Of a stretch of 64,000 nt of DNA, positions 1-10,035 are shown piece after piece. The stretch spans positions 62,001 to 126,000 of the forward strand of contig JAGVAD010000026.1 in assembly GCA_020060465.1 (NCBI GenBank). Reading direction: 5' to 3'. Made by a program: the position numbers and the translations under genes. A model generated the notes under the pieces. It made no database searches, was not told where the DNA came from, and saw only the letters and a program-made list of their open reading frames with translations. The DNA is from Anaerolineales bacterium (lineage in GTDB: Bacteria > Chloroflexota > Anaerolineae > Anaerolineales > UBA4823). Numbering within the stretch: the first letter of the stretch is position 1; every line of letters begins with the position of its first letter.

Positions 1-84
1 CTGGCTGCCGCCGGTAATTACGAAATAACGACGCCCTCTCAAGGCGACGATATTCAGATGGATGACAGATCTATTGCATGGTAG
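1..84 (+). CDS. 3' end of an unidentified protein (partial)
   Basis: Frame 1 is open from the first base to a TAG at 82-84 and gives 27 residues ending in DDRSIAW. The 7-base overlap with the ATG at 78 of the next membrane gene is typical of translational coupling, so this is probably the preceding gene of the same antiporter-like operon. Too little is visible to name it. It could also be a chance open frame, because only 84 bases are available. Confidence 0.5.
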   Translation: MAAAGNYEITTPSQGDDIQMDDRSIAW

Positions 85-1667
85 CAGTCTTTAGTGTCCT
101 CTTGCTGGTCGCCGCCGCCGCTGTTTCGCTGTTGATTCGCTTTCTGCGACCCCGGTTTGCACATCATTGGCTTCTGAGCGCAGCAATCTGTCTGGCTGCC
201 TGGATTCTGGCTCTGCTGGCGCGCTCCCAAATACCGGATAATCTGACCCTCTCCAACTGGCAACCCAGAGTGTTGCTGCCCACCGCGCCTGCTCTGGTGT
301 TAGATCATTTTTCCGCCTCTTATTTGTTGGCGGTGATTACTTTGTCTGTGGCGACTATATTGACCGAGGTCAAACGCCCGCGCGCTGGTGAGCGCCCCGG
401 CGGAAGGTGGTTCGACCTGTTTTGTATCATTGCCCTGACAGGCGTCGCTGGCGTGGCGGTATTGGCCAGCAATTTGGCAGCCGCCGCCCTTCTCTGGACG
501 TTTCTGGATCTGGTCCTGCTGGCTTTCGAGATCCCTCGCGTCCGCAATAAGGAAGAGAGCGAGAGCCTGGTCATTGCGCTTAGTCTGCGCTTGCTGGCCA
601 CGATGCTGCTTATCTGGGCTGGGCTGATCTCCGCCGCTCATGGATATTCAACCGCCTTGACCGGTCTGCACCCGAGTATCGCGCCCATCCTCCTCGCCGC
701 CGCCGGGCTGCGCCTGGGATTGCTGCCCCCGCACCGTCCGCTACCCGAAATTCAAGAACTGCCCACAGGTTTACGAGCCTCGCTTCGATTAACACCGGCT
801 GCCTCCGCCCTGGTTATCCTGGCGCGGGCTGCTCAATCGGGCGCGGCCCAAAGCAGCGGCTGGTTGTTATTCTTGACAGCCTTGGCTGCCCTGTACGCTG
901 CTATTTCCTGGCTACAACGCGTCGCCATCCGCGATGGCTTACCTTTTTGGTTGACAGGCGCATCTGCCCTGGCGCTGGCATCTGCGGCGCGCGGGCAGGC
1001 AAATGCCAGCCTGTCCTGGGGCGTCGCCGCGCTTCTTTCCGGCGGTTTGCTGATCCTGGCTTCTTCACGACCGCGTTGGATCATCCCACTCCTGCTGATT
1101 GGCGCGTTGTGGACGACCACCTTGCCCTTCACCCCTACCTGGCCTGGCGCGGCGCTCTACTCCCTACCCTTCCCACCCATTGGGTTGCTGTTCCTTATCA
1201 CTCAGGGAATGTTGATGATCGGATACCTCCGCCATGCGCTGCGACGGTCAACCGCTGCCGCCAGCGCCGAACGCTGGGTTTGGCTCATCTATCCCCTGGG
1301 GTTGGCGTTGTTACCCATTATTCAGGCAATGATCGCCTGGTGGTCGCGCCCAGGCGCTTCCGGCGGGATGCCCGCCTGGCCTGGATGGGTCGAAAGCAGC
1401 ATCAGCATCTTTGGCAACGGGCTGACGTTGCTGATCATTTCGTTCTATTTCCACCGCGCCCGCGGATCGCCCCGCCTGATGGAACGAAGCGCTACAGCGC
1501 TGGAGTTCAACGGGCTTTATCGCTTATTGTGGAGTGCATATCATCGTTTGAGACAATGGGTGCGCTTTGTTGGCTGGGCGTTGGAAGGGCGCGCTGGTAT
1601 CCTGTGGGCGCTGCTCATCCTGGCGCTGTTATACTCCCTGCTCATTCAGCTCGGTTTGACGGGATAG
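78..1667 (+). CDS. Antiporter-like membrane subunit (NuoL/M/N or HyfB-like), degenerate
   Basis: A 529-residue, very hydrophobic protein with about 14 predicted membrane segments. The stretch LPPHRPLPEIQELPTGL followed by LVILARAA near residues 215-255 resembles the PFHxWLPDAHxxAPTPVSALL signature of the proton-conducting subunits of complex I, Mrp antiporters and membrane hydrogenases, but in degraded form. The lysine that normally precedes this motif in transmembrane helix 7 is not there. The next two genes are a HyfE-like and a second antiporter-like protein, so the three probably form the membrane part of one complex. No hydrophilic redox subunit is seen inside the window, and the electron donor is unknown. 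The assignment to the superfamily is fair; the exact subunit is not resolved. Confidence 0.65.
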   Translation: MVAVFSVLLLVAAAAVSLLIRFLRPRFAHHWLLSAAICLAAWILALLARSQIPDNLTLSNWQPRVLLPTAPALVLDHFSASYLLAVITLSVATILTEVKRPRAGERPGGRWFDLFCIIALTGVAGVAVLASNLAAAALLWTFLDLVLLAFEIPRVRNKEESESLVIALSLRLLATMLLIWAGLISAAHGYSTALTGLHPSIAPILLAAAGLRLGLLPPHRPLPEIQELPTGLRASLRLTPAASALVILARAAQSGAAQSSGWLLFLTALAALYAAISWLQRVAIRDGLPFWLTGASALALASAARGQANASLSWGVAALLSGGLLILASSRPRWIIPLLLIGALWTTTLPFTPTWPGAALYSLPFPPIGLLFLITQGMLMIGYLRHALRRSTAAASAERWVWLIYPLGLALLPIIQAMIAWWSRPGASGGMPAWPGWVESSISIFGNGLTLLIISFYFHRARGSPRLMERSATALEFNGLYRLLWSAYHRLRQWVRFVGWALEGRAGILWALLILALLYSLLIQLGLTG

Positions 1668-1670
1668 GCT

Positions 1671-2324
1671 ATGCTGATCGAATGGCTTTCAATCTTTGCA
1701 GCTCTGCTGATCACCCTGTCTGGCGTTTTGATTCTGATGGCGGAAGATTGGCGCGTCAGCATTGGCCTATTGGCGGTGCAATATTTAGGAGTGTTCACGC
1801 TGACTGCGGTTGAATGGCCTTTGGGGATGGCGATTACTCGGCTGGTGGCTGGCTGGATTGCCGGGGCTGTGCTGGGGATGGCCATGCTGAGCCTGCCCGA
1901 AACCAGCCCCACACAGAGCGATATTGAAGGCGCGACCGTCCCTCTATCTGCGCCACCGCGGCGCTTTCATTTGTCACCCGGCGATGCGCCCAATCCAATA
2001 TTTCTCATTCTTTCTGCCGCGCTGGTTGGACTGGCGGTTATTTCTCAGACGCCGCGGCTGATGAATTGGATTCCGAATCTGGAGGCAGCGCAAGCCTGGG
2101 GAGGACTGATTTTGATTGGTCTGGGATTGTTGAAAATGGGCTTTCACTCCCAACCCCTGCACGTAATTTTAGGTTTGTTGCTGTTTTTCTCTGGGTTCGA
2201 ATTGCTCTACCTTGCACTGAGCGCTGCGCTACTCACCGCGGCGCTTTCGGCGGCTGTCACCTTGACCATTTCGCTCACCGGCGCCTATCTGTTGCTGGCG
2301 CCTCACATGGAGGCCAACGAATGA
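1671..2324 (+). CDS. Small membrane subunit resembling hydrogenase-4 component E
   Basis: A 217-residue protein with about seven hydrophobic segments and a polar loop around residues 85-105. Length, topology and position between two antiporter-like genes recall HyfE/HycD-cluster proteins, about 216 residues in E. coli HyfE. No single motif proves this. It starts 3 bases after the stop of the preceding gene and its own stop overlaps the next ATG (ATGA at 2321-2324), so the three membrane genes are surely co-translated. Alternative: a NuoJ/NuoK-type or MrpC-like small subunit. Confidence 0.5.
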   Translation: MLIEWLSIFAALLITLSGVLILMAEDWRVSIGLLAVQYLGVFTLTAVEWPLGMAITRLVAGWIAGAVLGMAMLSLPETSPTQSDIEGATVPLSAPPRRFHLSPGDAPNPIFLILSAALVGLAVISQTPRLMNWIPNLEAAQAWGGLILIGLGLLKMGFHSQPLHVILGLLLFFSGFELLYLALSAALLTAALSAAVTLTISLTGAYLLLAPHMEANE

Positions 2325-3754
2325 CCGCGCTCATGATTTGGAGCCTCTTTCCTGGCGTCCTGGCATTCATCTTATACTCCCTGCGCCGCTGGGCGCAAGC
2401 AGTTTATTTGAGCGGGGTCATCGCCTCTCTACTGCTTGCCTGGCTGGCCTGGCAATTCCCCATCGGCGAGCCGATTCCGATTCGGCTCTGGACGGCGCTA
2501 CCGGCTTTGCGAATTCAGGCTGTACAGTCTTTTTTCGGCGAGCATTTCACTCTGGACAATTCCATGCGCCCCGCATTGGTTTTGGTATATGCAAGCATTG
2601 CCTTCTGGTTAGGGGGAGCGGGCGCGGCCCGTACACATCGCCTGTTTGCTCCACTTGGCTTAGGGATCGCCGCGCTGTTCACCGCAGCGCTGGCATCTGA
2701 AACTTTGCCTTCCTCAGCGCTTCTCTTCGCGCTGGCAGCATTTGTCAGCATCCCACTGGTTTCCGCCCCCGGAGAACCGACCCGCCGCGGCGCACTGCGC
2801 TTCTTGAGTTATGTGGTCAGCGGAGTCTGCCTGATTATCTTTGCCGACGGATTGATCGCTGCTTTACCGTCAGGCGCAGGCGCAGAGCCGACGACAGGAA
2901 TACCCGCCCCGATCCTGATGCTGGCTCTAGGCTTTTCATTGGCGCTGGCGGTTGTCCCCTTCCATACCTGGGCGCCAATGCTAGCCGAGGAAAGTAATCC
3001 CTACTCCGCAGCATTTATCTTTTACTTACTACCGCTGGCGATGTCTTTTCTTGCGCTGGAGGTCTTGATTCGGTATTCGCTATCCGGCCTGGCGCCGGCG
3101 ATGTTCATTGTAGTGCGCTACGCTGGCGTTCTAATGGTGCTGGCTGGCGGTGTTGGGGCAGCCTTTGAGCGCCATTTAGGGCGTATTTTGGGGTTCGCCG
3201 CCATAGCGCAAATTGGCATGATGTTACTGGCGCTGAGTCTGAACGATCAATTGGGTCGCGCCACGCCGCTGATCGGGGTCTATTTCGCCCAGATGGTCCC
3301 GCAAGGGTTAGGATTGGCGCTCTGGGGATTGGCTTTGCGTATCCTGAGTTATTATCAAGCCGATCTGAACTTTCGCAGCCTGCAGGGGATCGCCTATCGC
3401 TTGCCGGCAGCCAGCGCCGTTTTGATCCTGGCAAATTTATCCATCGCCGGATTGCCCCTCCTGGCCAGCTTTCCCATAAACGTCGCTCTTTGGAACGCAT
3501 TGATACAGAAATCGCAATCGGCAGCTTTGCTGTCTCTATTGGGCAATCTGGGGCTGCTGGTTGCTGCGTTGCGCAGTCTGGCAGTGATGCTGCAATCTTC
3601 TGAACCCGCCCATTGGCGCTTATCCGAGGACCGCTTGCAGATCGCCCTGCTGGTCATCGGCGGAGTGATGTTGGCGCTGGCAGGAGTTTTTCCTCAGACT
3701 TACCTGCCTATGATGACCAATCTGGGCATTATTTTTGCCGGCCCTATCCCCTGA
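2321..3754 (+). CDS. Antiporter-like membrane subunit (HyfF/NuoM/NuoN-like)
   Basis: A 477-residue polytopic membrane protein. The ATG at 2321 is chosen because it forms an ATGA overlap with the preceding stop; an in-frame Met at 2066 would run through the previous gene. VPFHTWAPMLAEESNPYSAAF around residues 205-230 is a good match to the PFHTWLPDAHEEAPTPVSA signature of the Proton_antipo_M family. As in the 529-residue gene upstream, the conserved Lys expected about five residues before this motif is hydrophobic here. Proton or ion translocation by the canonical lysine path is therefore doubtful. It is the last gene of the membrane trio; a 53-base gap follows. Confidence 0.72.
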   Translation: MTALMIWSLFPGVLAFILYSLRRWAQAVYLSGVIASLLLAWLAWQFPIGEPIPIRLWTALPALRIQAVQSFFGEHFTLDNSMRPALVLVYASIAFWLGGAGAARTHRLFAPLGLGIAALFTAALASETLPSSALLFALAAFVSIPLVSAPGEPTRRGALRFLSYVVSGVCLIIFADGLIAALPSGAGAEPTTGIPAPILMLALGFSLALAVVPFHTWAPMLAEESNPYSAAFIFYLLPLAMSFLALEVLIRYSLSGLAPAMFIVVRYAGVLMVLAGGVGAAFERHLGRILGFAAIAQIGMMLLALSLNDQLGRATPLIGVYFAQMVPQGLGLALWGLALRILSYYQADLNFRSLQGIAYRLPAASAVLILANLSIAGLPLLASFPINVALWNALIQKSQSAALLSLLGNLGLLVAALRSLAVMLQSSEPAHWRLSEDRLQIALLVIGGVMLALAGVFPQTYLPMMTNLGIIFAGPIP

Positions 3755-3807
3755 TCGGTGGTAAGATATACGCCAAATTACGTTCACCCTGTGAGGAGAA
3801 CCTGTAG

Positions 3808-4986
3808 ATGGAACTCGAACAGATCAGCAAGCAAGTGGACTGGCTGGATGAAGAGCGGCGCAAAGATAAGCTCAAGATTGGAGCTTTGGAAGAACGCCTG
3901 GCTGCTCTGGAGGGGAATCTTCAGCCATTAAACAACCAGATCAAAGAAGCCACCAGCGAGATCACGCGGCTCAACGCCTTGCTCACACGCATTGACAGTC
4001 TGGAAGAAAACCTGCTACAGAGCCGCATCGAAGTCAAGCAGCAATTTGAAGAAAAAGAGAAGGCTGAACGCAAACGGAACGAGGAAACCGAAAAGGCGCG
4101 TCGCGATGAAATCCGCGCCCTGGAGACATCCCTGGCGGAAATTCGCAAAGAGCTGGAACAAATCGCGGATATCAAGCGCAATCTCAAGATCCGTATTGAT
4201 GAAGAAAGTCGCCTGGATCGCTCAATTAACGAAGTACGCAATCGAATGGAAACCATGCGGCGCAGCGAAGAGGAGTACACACGCGCCATCCGCTTGATGG
4301 AAGATGGCCGTCGCCAGGATACGAAACGATTGACCGATTTGAGCGGCGAGACTGCCGCGATGCGCAAACGCCTGGATGATCAGAGCGGCAGGCTGGAACT
4401 GGCTACCGCCACATTAAAGAAGCTGGAAACGCGCTTGAACGAACTGGCGACGGTTGAAGCTGAACGTAGAGAAGCCATTACGAATTTTATAGACAGCCAG
4501 GCGCTGCGAGAGGTCGAACGCGAACGCATCTGGAAGGAATGGCAGTCGCGCTTCCAGATTATCGAAAGTCAGACCGTTGACCTGGAAAAGGAATTGCAAA
4601 ATCTGGATGCTACGCACCGCGCGGTGAAACGGTCGCAGCAGACAATTGATGAGCTCAGCCAAAAAGTAGAACGACGCATCAATGAAATCGCCGAGATCCA
4701 GCGCCTGGCAGAGGAACGTTTCCGCCAGGAGTGGGCGACCTTTAAAGCCGATGACCAAAAACGCTGGACAAATTACACGTTGACGATGGAAGAACAACGC
4801 AACGAGACGCTGCGCCAGCAGGAAAAACTCGCCGACCGGCTGACCCAACTCGAAGACACCCTACAGGAAATTCAGGACCTGATGCAGCAGATGAATGAGC
4901 AGACGGAAAAGAGGCTGCAATCCCTGCTGGCAGTCGTCCATGAGTGGACGACGAGTTTCGAACGCACTATAGGACGCAGCCGCTAG
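3808..4986 (+). CDS. Coiled-coil protein of unknown function
   Basis: A 392-residue, highly charged protein rich in Glu, Arg, Lys and Gln, with heptad-like spacing of Leu/Ile over almost its whole length. It has no signal peptide, membrane segment or catalytic motif. GGAG in the sequence gaggagaacctgtag precedes the ATG at a workable distance. It lies alone between the antiporter-like operon and selB, so context does not reveal its job. A structural or scaffold role is the most that can be inferred. Confidence 0.75.
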   Translation: MELEQISKQVDWLDEERRKDKLKIGALEERLAALEGNLQPLNNQIKEATSEITRLNALLTRIDSLEENLLQSRIEVKQQFEEKEKAERKRNEETEKARRDEIRALETSLAEIRKELEQIADIKRNLKIRIDEESRLDRSINEVRNRMETMRRSEEEYTRAIRLMEDGRRQDTKRLTDLSGETAAMRKRLDDQSGRLELATATLKKLETRLNELATVEAERREAITNFIDSQALREVERERIWKEWQSRFQIIESQTVDLEKELQNLDATHRAVKRSQQTIDELSQKVERRINEIAEIQRLAEERFRQEWATFKADDQKRWTNYTLTMEEQRNETLRQQEKLADRLTQLEDTLQEIQDLMQQMNEQTEKRLQSLLAVVHEWTTSFERTIGRSR

Positions 4987-5028
4987 ATGCGGCAGGGTTG
5001 AAATACAGCGTACATAGAGGAATCATCC

Positions 5029-6969
5029 ATGCGCGTGATTGGCACCGCAGGTCATGTTGACCACGGCAAGTCCACCCTGGTCGAGGCGCTGACAGGCATC
5101 CACCCCGATCGCCTTAAAGAGGAACGTGAGCGGGAAATGACCATTGATCTGGGTTTTGCCTGGATGACGCTGCCAGCGTTGGACGAGGGTCAACCCGAAG
5201 AGGTGGGCATCGTAGATGTGCCAGGGCACCGCGACTTCATCGAAAATATGCTGGCCGGGGTGGGCGGCATTGACGCGGCGCTTTTTGTAGTGGCCGCCGA
5301 TGAAGGGGTAATGCCTCAGACGCGCGAACACCTGGCGATTCTAGATTTGTTGCAAATTCAGGGCGGGGTAGTGGCTCTGACGAAGATAGACCTGGTCGGA
5401 GAGGATCCCCAGAGTCGCAAAGAGTGGTTAGATCTGGTAGAAGCCGATCTGCGTCAGGTTTTTGCTGGCACAGTTTTAGAAGCGGCGCCCATCGTGCGCG
5501 TGTCCGCGCGCAGCGGTGAAGGCATCCAGGAATTAAAGCTTGCGTTGAGCGCCTGCCTGGCAGATAAACCACTGCGACCCGACCGTGGACGGCCGCGCCT
5601 GCCGATTGACCGCGTTTTCACCATCGCCGGCTTTGGCACCGTGGTTACCGGCACATTGATTGACGGGCAGCTCAAAATCGGCGATGAGGTGGAAATATTG
5701 CCCCGCGGCTTGCGTGGGCGGGTGCGCGGCCTGCAAACACATAAGCAAAAAGAACAGGTCGCTGTGGCGGGCAGCCGCACCGCGGTGAACATCTCCGGCG
5801 TGGCGCTGGACGAGATCCGCCGTGGAGATGTGGTCGCCCATCCGGGGGATTACCTTCCAACCCAGCGTTTGGACGTGCGTTTTCGTCTGCTGCCAGACGT
5901 GAGCCAGCCGCTGAAGCACAACACGGAAGTCAAACTATTCCTCGGCGCGGCCGAATTGGTAGCCCGCTTGCGATTGCTGGGGATGGAGGAACTGCCTCCG
6001 GGTCAGGAGGGCTGGTTGCAGCTGGAATTGAACCAGCCCGTCGTGGCAGTGCGCGGCGACCGCTACATCCTGCGACGTCCTTCCCCTGGTGAGACATTGG
6101 GCGGCGGGGAAGTGATTGATCCTCACCCAAAGGGTCGTTACAAGCGGTTTTCCGCCGCGACGCTGGCCGCGCTGGAGGCGTTGGCGCAAGGTTCGCCGAG
6201 CGAAGTGGCTTTGCAGGCTCTGTTGGCATTGGGGGCAGCTCCGCTGCGTCAGGTAATGGAGCGCGCCAATCTGGATAGCCCGCGTGCTGCTCAGGCAACA
6301 CAAGAGTTGATCGCCAGCGGACAAATGCTCGTCCTGGAAGGATCGCCCGCCGATCCAGCAGCAGATGACCTGGTGATCCATCGCGCCCTTTGGGAGCAAA
6401 TTGTGCAGCGAACCATCCAGGAAAGCGAGGCGTATCACAAGGCTTACCCGCTGCGGCGCGGTATGCCGCGCGAAGAACTCAGAAGTCGCCTGAAAGACCT
6501 CACCCGCGCCTCGCCGCGCCTGTCGAACGCTGCTTTGCGCCGTCTGGTTGCTGAGGGGATATTATCGGAGGCTGGCCCGTTAGTCCATCGGCCGGGTCAT
6601 GCCATCCGTTTCACCCCTGCCCAGCAACAACTGATTCAGCGCTTGAAAGCGCGTTTTGCCGCCAATCCCTATTCCCCGCCGACCATGAAGGAATGTCAGG
6701 CCGAGGTCGGTGAAGATGTCATCGCAGCGCTGATTGAGTTGGACGAATTGATCGCCGTTGCGCCGGATGTAGTCTTTCGGCGGGAAGATTATGAACAAAT
6801 GGTCGCTGATGTGCGCCATCTGATTCAACAGAATGGCACGCTGACCGTGGCGCAAGCACGCGATCATTTCAACACCAGCCGTCGTTATGTGCTGGCTTTT
6901 CTGGAGCATCTGGATGCTATCGGCGTTACCGTGCGTCAGGGGGATGAGCGTCGGCTGCGGGCGCCCTAG
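5029..6969 (+). CDS. selB: Selenocysteine-specific elongation factor SelB
   Basis: A 646-residue GTPase that delivers Sec-tRNA(Sec) to the ribosome at recoded UGA codons. The G1 motif GHVDHGKST (residues 8-16), DVPGH (63-67) and TKID (118-121) are intact. Domains II and III follow, then a C-terminal region of winged-helix repeats (about 380-646) that in this family binds the SECIS RNA. Length is close to that of known SelB proteins (about 610-640). A GAGG precedes the ATG by 8 bases. No selA, selD or tRNA-Sec is seen in the window, so they must be elsewhere if the pathway is complete. Its TAG stop overlaps the stop of the converging peptidase gene in the palindrome CTAG at 6966-6969. Confidence 0.95.
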   Translation: MRVIGTAGHVDHGKSTLVEALTGIHPDRLKEEREREMTIDLGFAWMTLPALDEGQPEEVGIVDVPGHRDFIENMLAGVGGIDAALFVVAADEGVMPQTREHLAILDLLQIQGGVVALTKIDLVGEDPQSRKEWLDLVEADLRQVFAGTVLEAAPIVRVSARSGEGIQELKLALSACLADKPLRPDRGRPRLPIDRVFTIAGFGTVVTGTLIDGQLKIGDEVEILPRGLRGRVRGLQTHKQKEQVAVAGSRTAVNISGVALDEIRRGDVVAHPGDYLPTQRLDVRFRLLPDVSQPLKHNTEVKLFLGAAELVARLRLLGMEELPPGQEGWLQLELNQPVVAVRGDRYILRRPSPGETLGGGEVIDPHPKGRYKRFSAATLAALEALAQGSPSEVALQALLALGAAPLRQVMERANLDSPRAAQATQELIASGQMLVLEGSPADPAADDLVIHRALWEQIVQRTIQESEAYHKAYPLRRGMPREELRSRLKDLTRASPRLSNAALRRLVAEGILSEAGPLVHRPGHAIRFTPAQQQLIQRLKARFAANPYSPPTMKECQAEVGEDVIAALIELDELIAVAPDVVFRREDYEQMVADVRHLIQQNGTLTVAQARDHFNTSRRYVLAFLEHLDAIGVTVRQGDERRLRAP

Positions 6970-9900
6970 CGAAAGATCAACGGCAACATCAACCGCAGAG
7001 GCTCAACAACTTGCAGGCGGGTGGCTGGATCACCAAACAGGATGTAGGTCTCGATCAGATCGGTGAAGCCAGTGGTGTTTTCATTCAAATACAGCTTCGC
7101 TCTCAGGGTTGCCAGCCCCAATTCCGTGGGAAATGGCGCAAAAATCGCCCGAAACAAACCTTGCTCCAGATAGTCATGTCCGTGCGCCACGCCAAACCCG
7201 GCGGGCGAGAAACTGGCTACCGCGCCGGCCCCATCCAGGCGCACCACCAGTTCGCCTAGAGATGAATAATCGCCCACCGCTGGTTTCGGCCAGATAAAAT
7301 ACCCATCCAGGCAGGTCATTGGCAACATCAACGGCAGCCGATCAGCGTTGGTCAATTGGGGGAGATAAGCCTTCGAGAATAAAGCTTCTTGCGCCCAATA
7401 TTGCACCGCCGAATGGCCGACATAGCTGACCAACAGACGCCCCTGGTTAACGCCCTCAGTGATGGCGTTGCGGGCGGAAATCTCGCTGGAATGGGTGACT
7501 TTATAATAAATCTTTTCTGGCGTATAGTTCCCAGGCAGCTCAAAATCTGCGATCTGATCTGAGAGGAGAGCGAAATCGCCCGCCGAGTCCGCGTTATCGG
7601 CGATGAACATCACCTTGCGGTTCCACTCATCCTGCGGAGGATTTTGCTCATAAGCCAGTATCTTGTTGACCAGGGCCGTCGTCTCGGCAGGAGTGTTGAC
7701 CGGCAAACGCCCTAAAGCCATATCCGGTAAAAAATCATCGCCGCTAACGCTTACATAACGATTATCCGCCGCCGTCTCACCGATCCAATAATCCACATCC
7801 GCCAGATAAGGCGGGATGAATTCCGGGCGTAGATCGCCCAAATAATTCAACGGATCGAAGGTGCCATCGCCCACCAGCAACACAAAGGTCGGGGCGGGAG
7901 GTCGCCAGTTATGGTAAGCGTAAGCCAGAAAGTCGCGGATCGCCTGCGGATCGAGCAAGCCGAAATTGAACTCGTCGTACACATCCTGAACCTTGACCAT
8001 CTTCACGCGCAGACCCCGAGCCGCGCGATCATTCGCCAGCGGTTGGACGGCGGTGTAAAAATCCTGATGGGTGATGATCAGATAATCCGCCCCATTCGCC
8101 GGATGAATCAGGTCGGATGGCTGATCCAAAAAGGCTTCATCCACAGAGCGAATTGCGCTCTCCGTCAGGGCAATGAACCGCGCCGACGCCGATGAGCTGT
8201 GGGCAAAGCGCGCCCGATAGGTCCCAGTGATGTTTTGCACATCCACACCGGTGAGTTGCACCGGCCGCGTCAATGTGGTGATGTCATATACCTGGATGTC
8301 TGGCGAGGTAAAGCCGTCCACTTGAACCTCCCACTCGCCAGGGAGGAGCGAAAAAGTCAGCCGATCCTGCGCCGCTGTCAACGCGCGGGCGTAGTCTATT
8401 TCGAGCCAGTTGAGATGAAATGATTCAAACGTGAGCTCGTCCATAGGCAACACGATTCGGATGATATTCGTCCCGCTCGCCAGAAGCGACTGACTGGCGT
8501 GCGCTTCAAACGAAAATGCGCCGCGCGCCGGCCAGGAAAAATCATGGATCAATCGCTGGTTCAGATAAATCCTGGTGTGATGCTGCGCCGTCGCCGCGCC
8601 GTTCAACGCGCTGATGCCGTAAAACAGCCCGCGCAGCGTCAGGCTGACCGGCTGCGACGTGGGCGCAGTCAGGCTGAAGGGATAGGTATAAGTAAAAATC
8701 CTGGTAGAAGTCAGCGGGTCAGAAGCTGCCAGGGTCGCCCAATACCAGCGATCATCGCTTGCGCCGCTGGGTCGGGCGCTGACATAGGAGAGGTTCTTCT
8801 CAATATGCGTGGTTTCGGTAAAGCTGAGCGGCGCAGGCAATGGAGCGCCCAATGCGCCGGAGCGCTGAGACATACGCAGACCTGGCTCGCCGCCATAAGT
8901 GAGCCAGTACACGCCAACGTTGCTCCATTTGGTATCGGCGGGACGCCCATAGAACAAGAGTTCATCGCCGGGATCAAAAGAAGCGTCTGACTCGCCCGTC
9001 ACGATCAGCGCGACTTCTACGCCCCTTTCATACAGTCGAAAGGTGCGCGGATCCACATCCTCTACCGGCACACCAATCGCTTGCAGGTCGGCGTAGGTCA
9101 CACGCTGGATGCCATTCTGCGCGATCAGCAGCTTCACCAGCGAAGCAGAGGCGGAGCGATTCAGATCAGCGTTCTGAGGCGTCGTTACGCGATGGGCAGA
9201 CGGCGCAACCCGCCAGCGGCGCGCCGGTTCATAGTTGACCAACAGGCTGCTCAAAACCGATTCAAAGCGACCCTCATCCACTGTGGTTCGCGACACGTCT
9301 CGCTGCACATTGGCAGAAGGGAAATTTACCTGCACTCGCAGACGAGTGTACAGCCGCGCCTCGCCCGTGACGGGGTTATATTGCAACGGCTGGAAACGCA
9401 ACTGCGCCAGGCGCTGGCTGCGCACATAACCCGTCCCCGCCAATTCAACCGCAGAAGAAGGCAGGAAGCGATCCTGAGCATAGACCGCGGCGTCCCATTG
9501 CGTCTCATATCCGAGAGAGCGCGCGCCCTGTTCATCGAAATCCACGCTCGGCCCGCCTTGCGGACAAAGGACGAAACGCCCCTCCAGAGTTTGTACCTGT
9601 TCCTCCAACACAGTCACCGTTGGATCGCCGTCCAGCGGTATGCCCACCCATGCGCCGCGCACAGGCAAGAGCGGCGCGCCTGGCTCGCCCAGCATGGCAA
9701 ACCCATCTATACGCAATACCTGGCATGGGCGGTCGCCAGCCAAAGTCTGTTCAACCCTGACTTCTGGCGCAGTCAACTCCAATATCACGCTTTGTGCATC
9801 CGCATGGATGAAGCGAATGGGGTTATTCTCCGCCGCAGAGGCGTTATCTGGCGTTGCAAGGGGCGCGATGGAGTGCAGCGCGCCAGCCTGCGCGGCTTGA

Positions 9901-9974
9901 AAGAACAACCACACCAGGCAAAGCGCAGCGATGATTGAAAGAAAGGCCAATTGGAAGAAACGGATGGCTTTCAT
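6966..9974 (-). CDS. Secreted gingipain-like C25 cysteine peptidase
   Basis: A 1002-residue secreted protein. The ATG at 9974 (MKAIRFFQ) is preferred over a TTG 24 bases upstream, because a hydrophobic signal sequence follows directly. About 600 residues of propeptide and beta-rich domains precede a C25-type caspase-fold domain at roughly 620-980. The catalytic dyad is visible as His854 in SYVGHSAV and Cys888 in PMTCLDGYF; LLVGDGTFDP and ILFGDPATRL are also typical of the family. The extreme C terminus LMLPLIFR is short and hydrophobic, unlike the type IX secretion domain of Bacteroidota gingipains. It is the last gene of the peptide cassette, downstream of the PqqD gene by 61 bases. It may mature the exported peptide or another cassette product (inference), or simply be a surface protease. 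Confidence 0.88.
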   Translation of the reverse strand: MKAIRFFQLAFLSIIAALCLVWLFFQAAQAGALHSIAPLATPDNASAAENNPIRFIHADAQSVILELTAPEVRVEQTLAGDRPCQVLRIDGFAMLGEPGAPLLPVRGAWVGIPLDGDPTVTVLEEQVQTLEGRFVLCPQGGPSVDFDEQGARSLGYETQWDAAVYAQDRFLPSSAVELAGTGYVRSQRLAQLRFQPLQYNPVTGEARLYTRLRVQVNFPSANVQRDVSRTTVDEGRFESVLSSLLVNYEPARRWRVAPSAHRVTTPQNADLNRSASASLVKLLIAQNGIQRVTYADLQAIGVPVEDVDPRTFRLYERGVEVALIVTGESDASFDPGDELLFYGRPADTKWSNVGVYWLTYGGEPGLRMSQRSGALGAPLPAPLSFTETTHIEKNLSYVSARPSGASDDRWYWATLAASDPLTSTRIFTYTYPFSLTAPTSQPVSLTLRGLFYGISALNGAATAQHHTRIYLNQRLIHDFSWPARGAFSFEAHASQSLLASGTNIIRIVLPMDELTFESFHLNWLEIDYARALTAAQDRLTFSLLPGEWEVQVDGFTSPDIQVYDITTLTRPVQLTGVDVQNITGTYRARFAHSSSASARFIALTESAIRSVDEAFLDQPSDLIHPANGADYLIITHQDFYTAVQPLANDRAARGLRVKMVKVQDVYDEFNFGLLDPQAIRDFLAYAYHNWRPPAPTFVLLVGDGTFDPLNYLGDLRPEFIPPYLADVDYWIGETAADNRYVSVSGDDFLPDMALGRLPVNTPAETTALVNKILAYEQNPPQDEWNRKVMFIADNADSAGDFALLSDQIADFELPGNYTPEKIYYKVTHSSEISARNAITEGVNQGRLLVSYVGHSAVQYWAQEALFSKAYLPQLTNADRLPLMLPMTCLDGYFIWPKPAVGDYSSLGELVVRLDGAGAVASFSPAGFGVAHGHDYLEQGLFRAIFAPFPTELGLATLRAKLYLNENTTGFTDLIETYILFGDPATRLQVVEPLRLMLPLIFR

Positions 9975-10035
9975 AAGCGGTTGTCCATGAAAGAACAATG
10001 GGTTTCTTGCACCGCCTTCATCTCATCGAATTTAC

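Noticed and set aside
947-1813. A 288-codon frame overlapping the first antiporter-like gene
   Set aside because: Runs across two membrane genes in another frame and is Cys/Arg/His-rich, unlike a real protein.
5029-6969. A selenoprotein gene with in-frame TGA near selB
   Set aside because: No neighbouring gene is interrupted by TGA in a way that a known selenoprotein would need.
9081-9938. A 285-codon open frame opposite the C25 peptidase gene
   Set aside because: Antisense shadow of the propeptide region; low-complexity Arg/Gln-rich translation.
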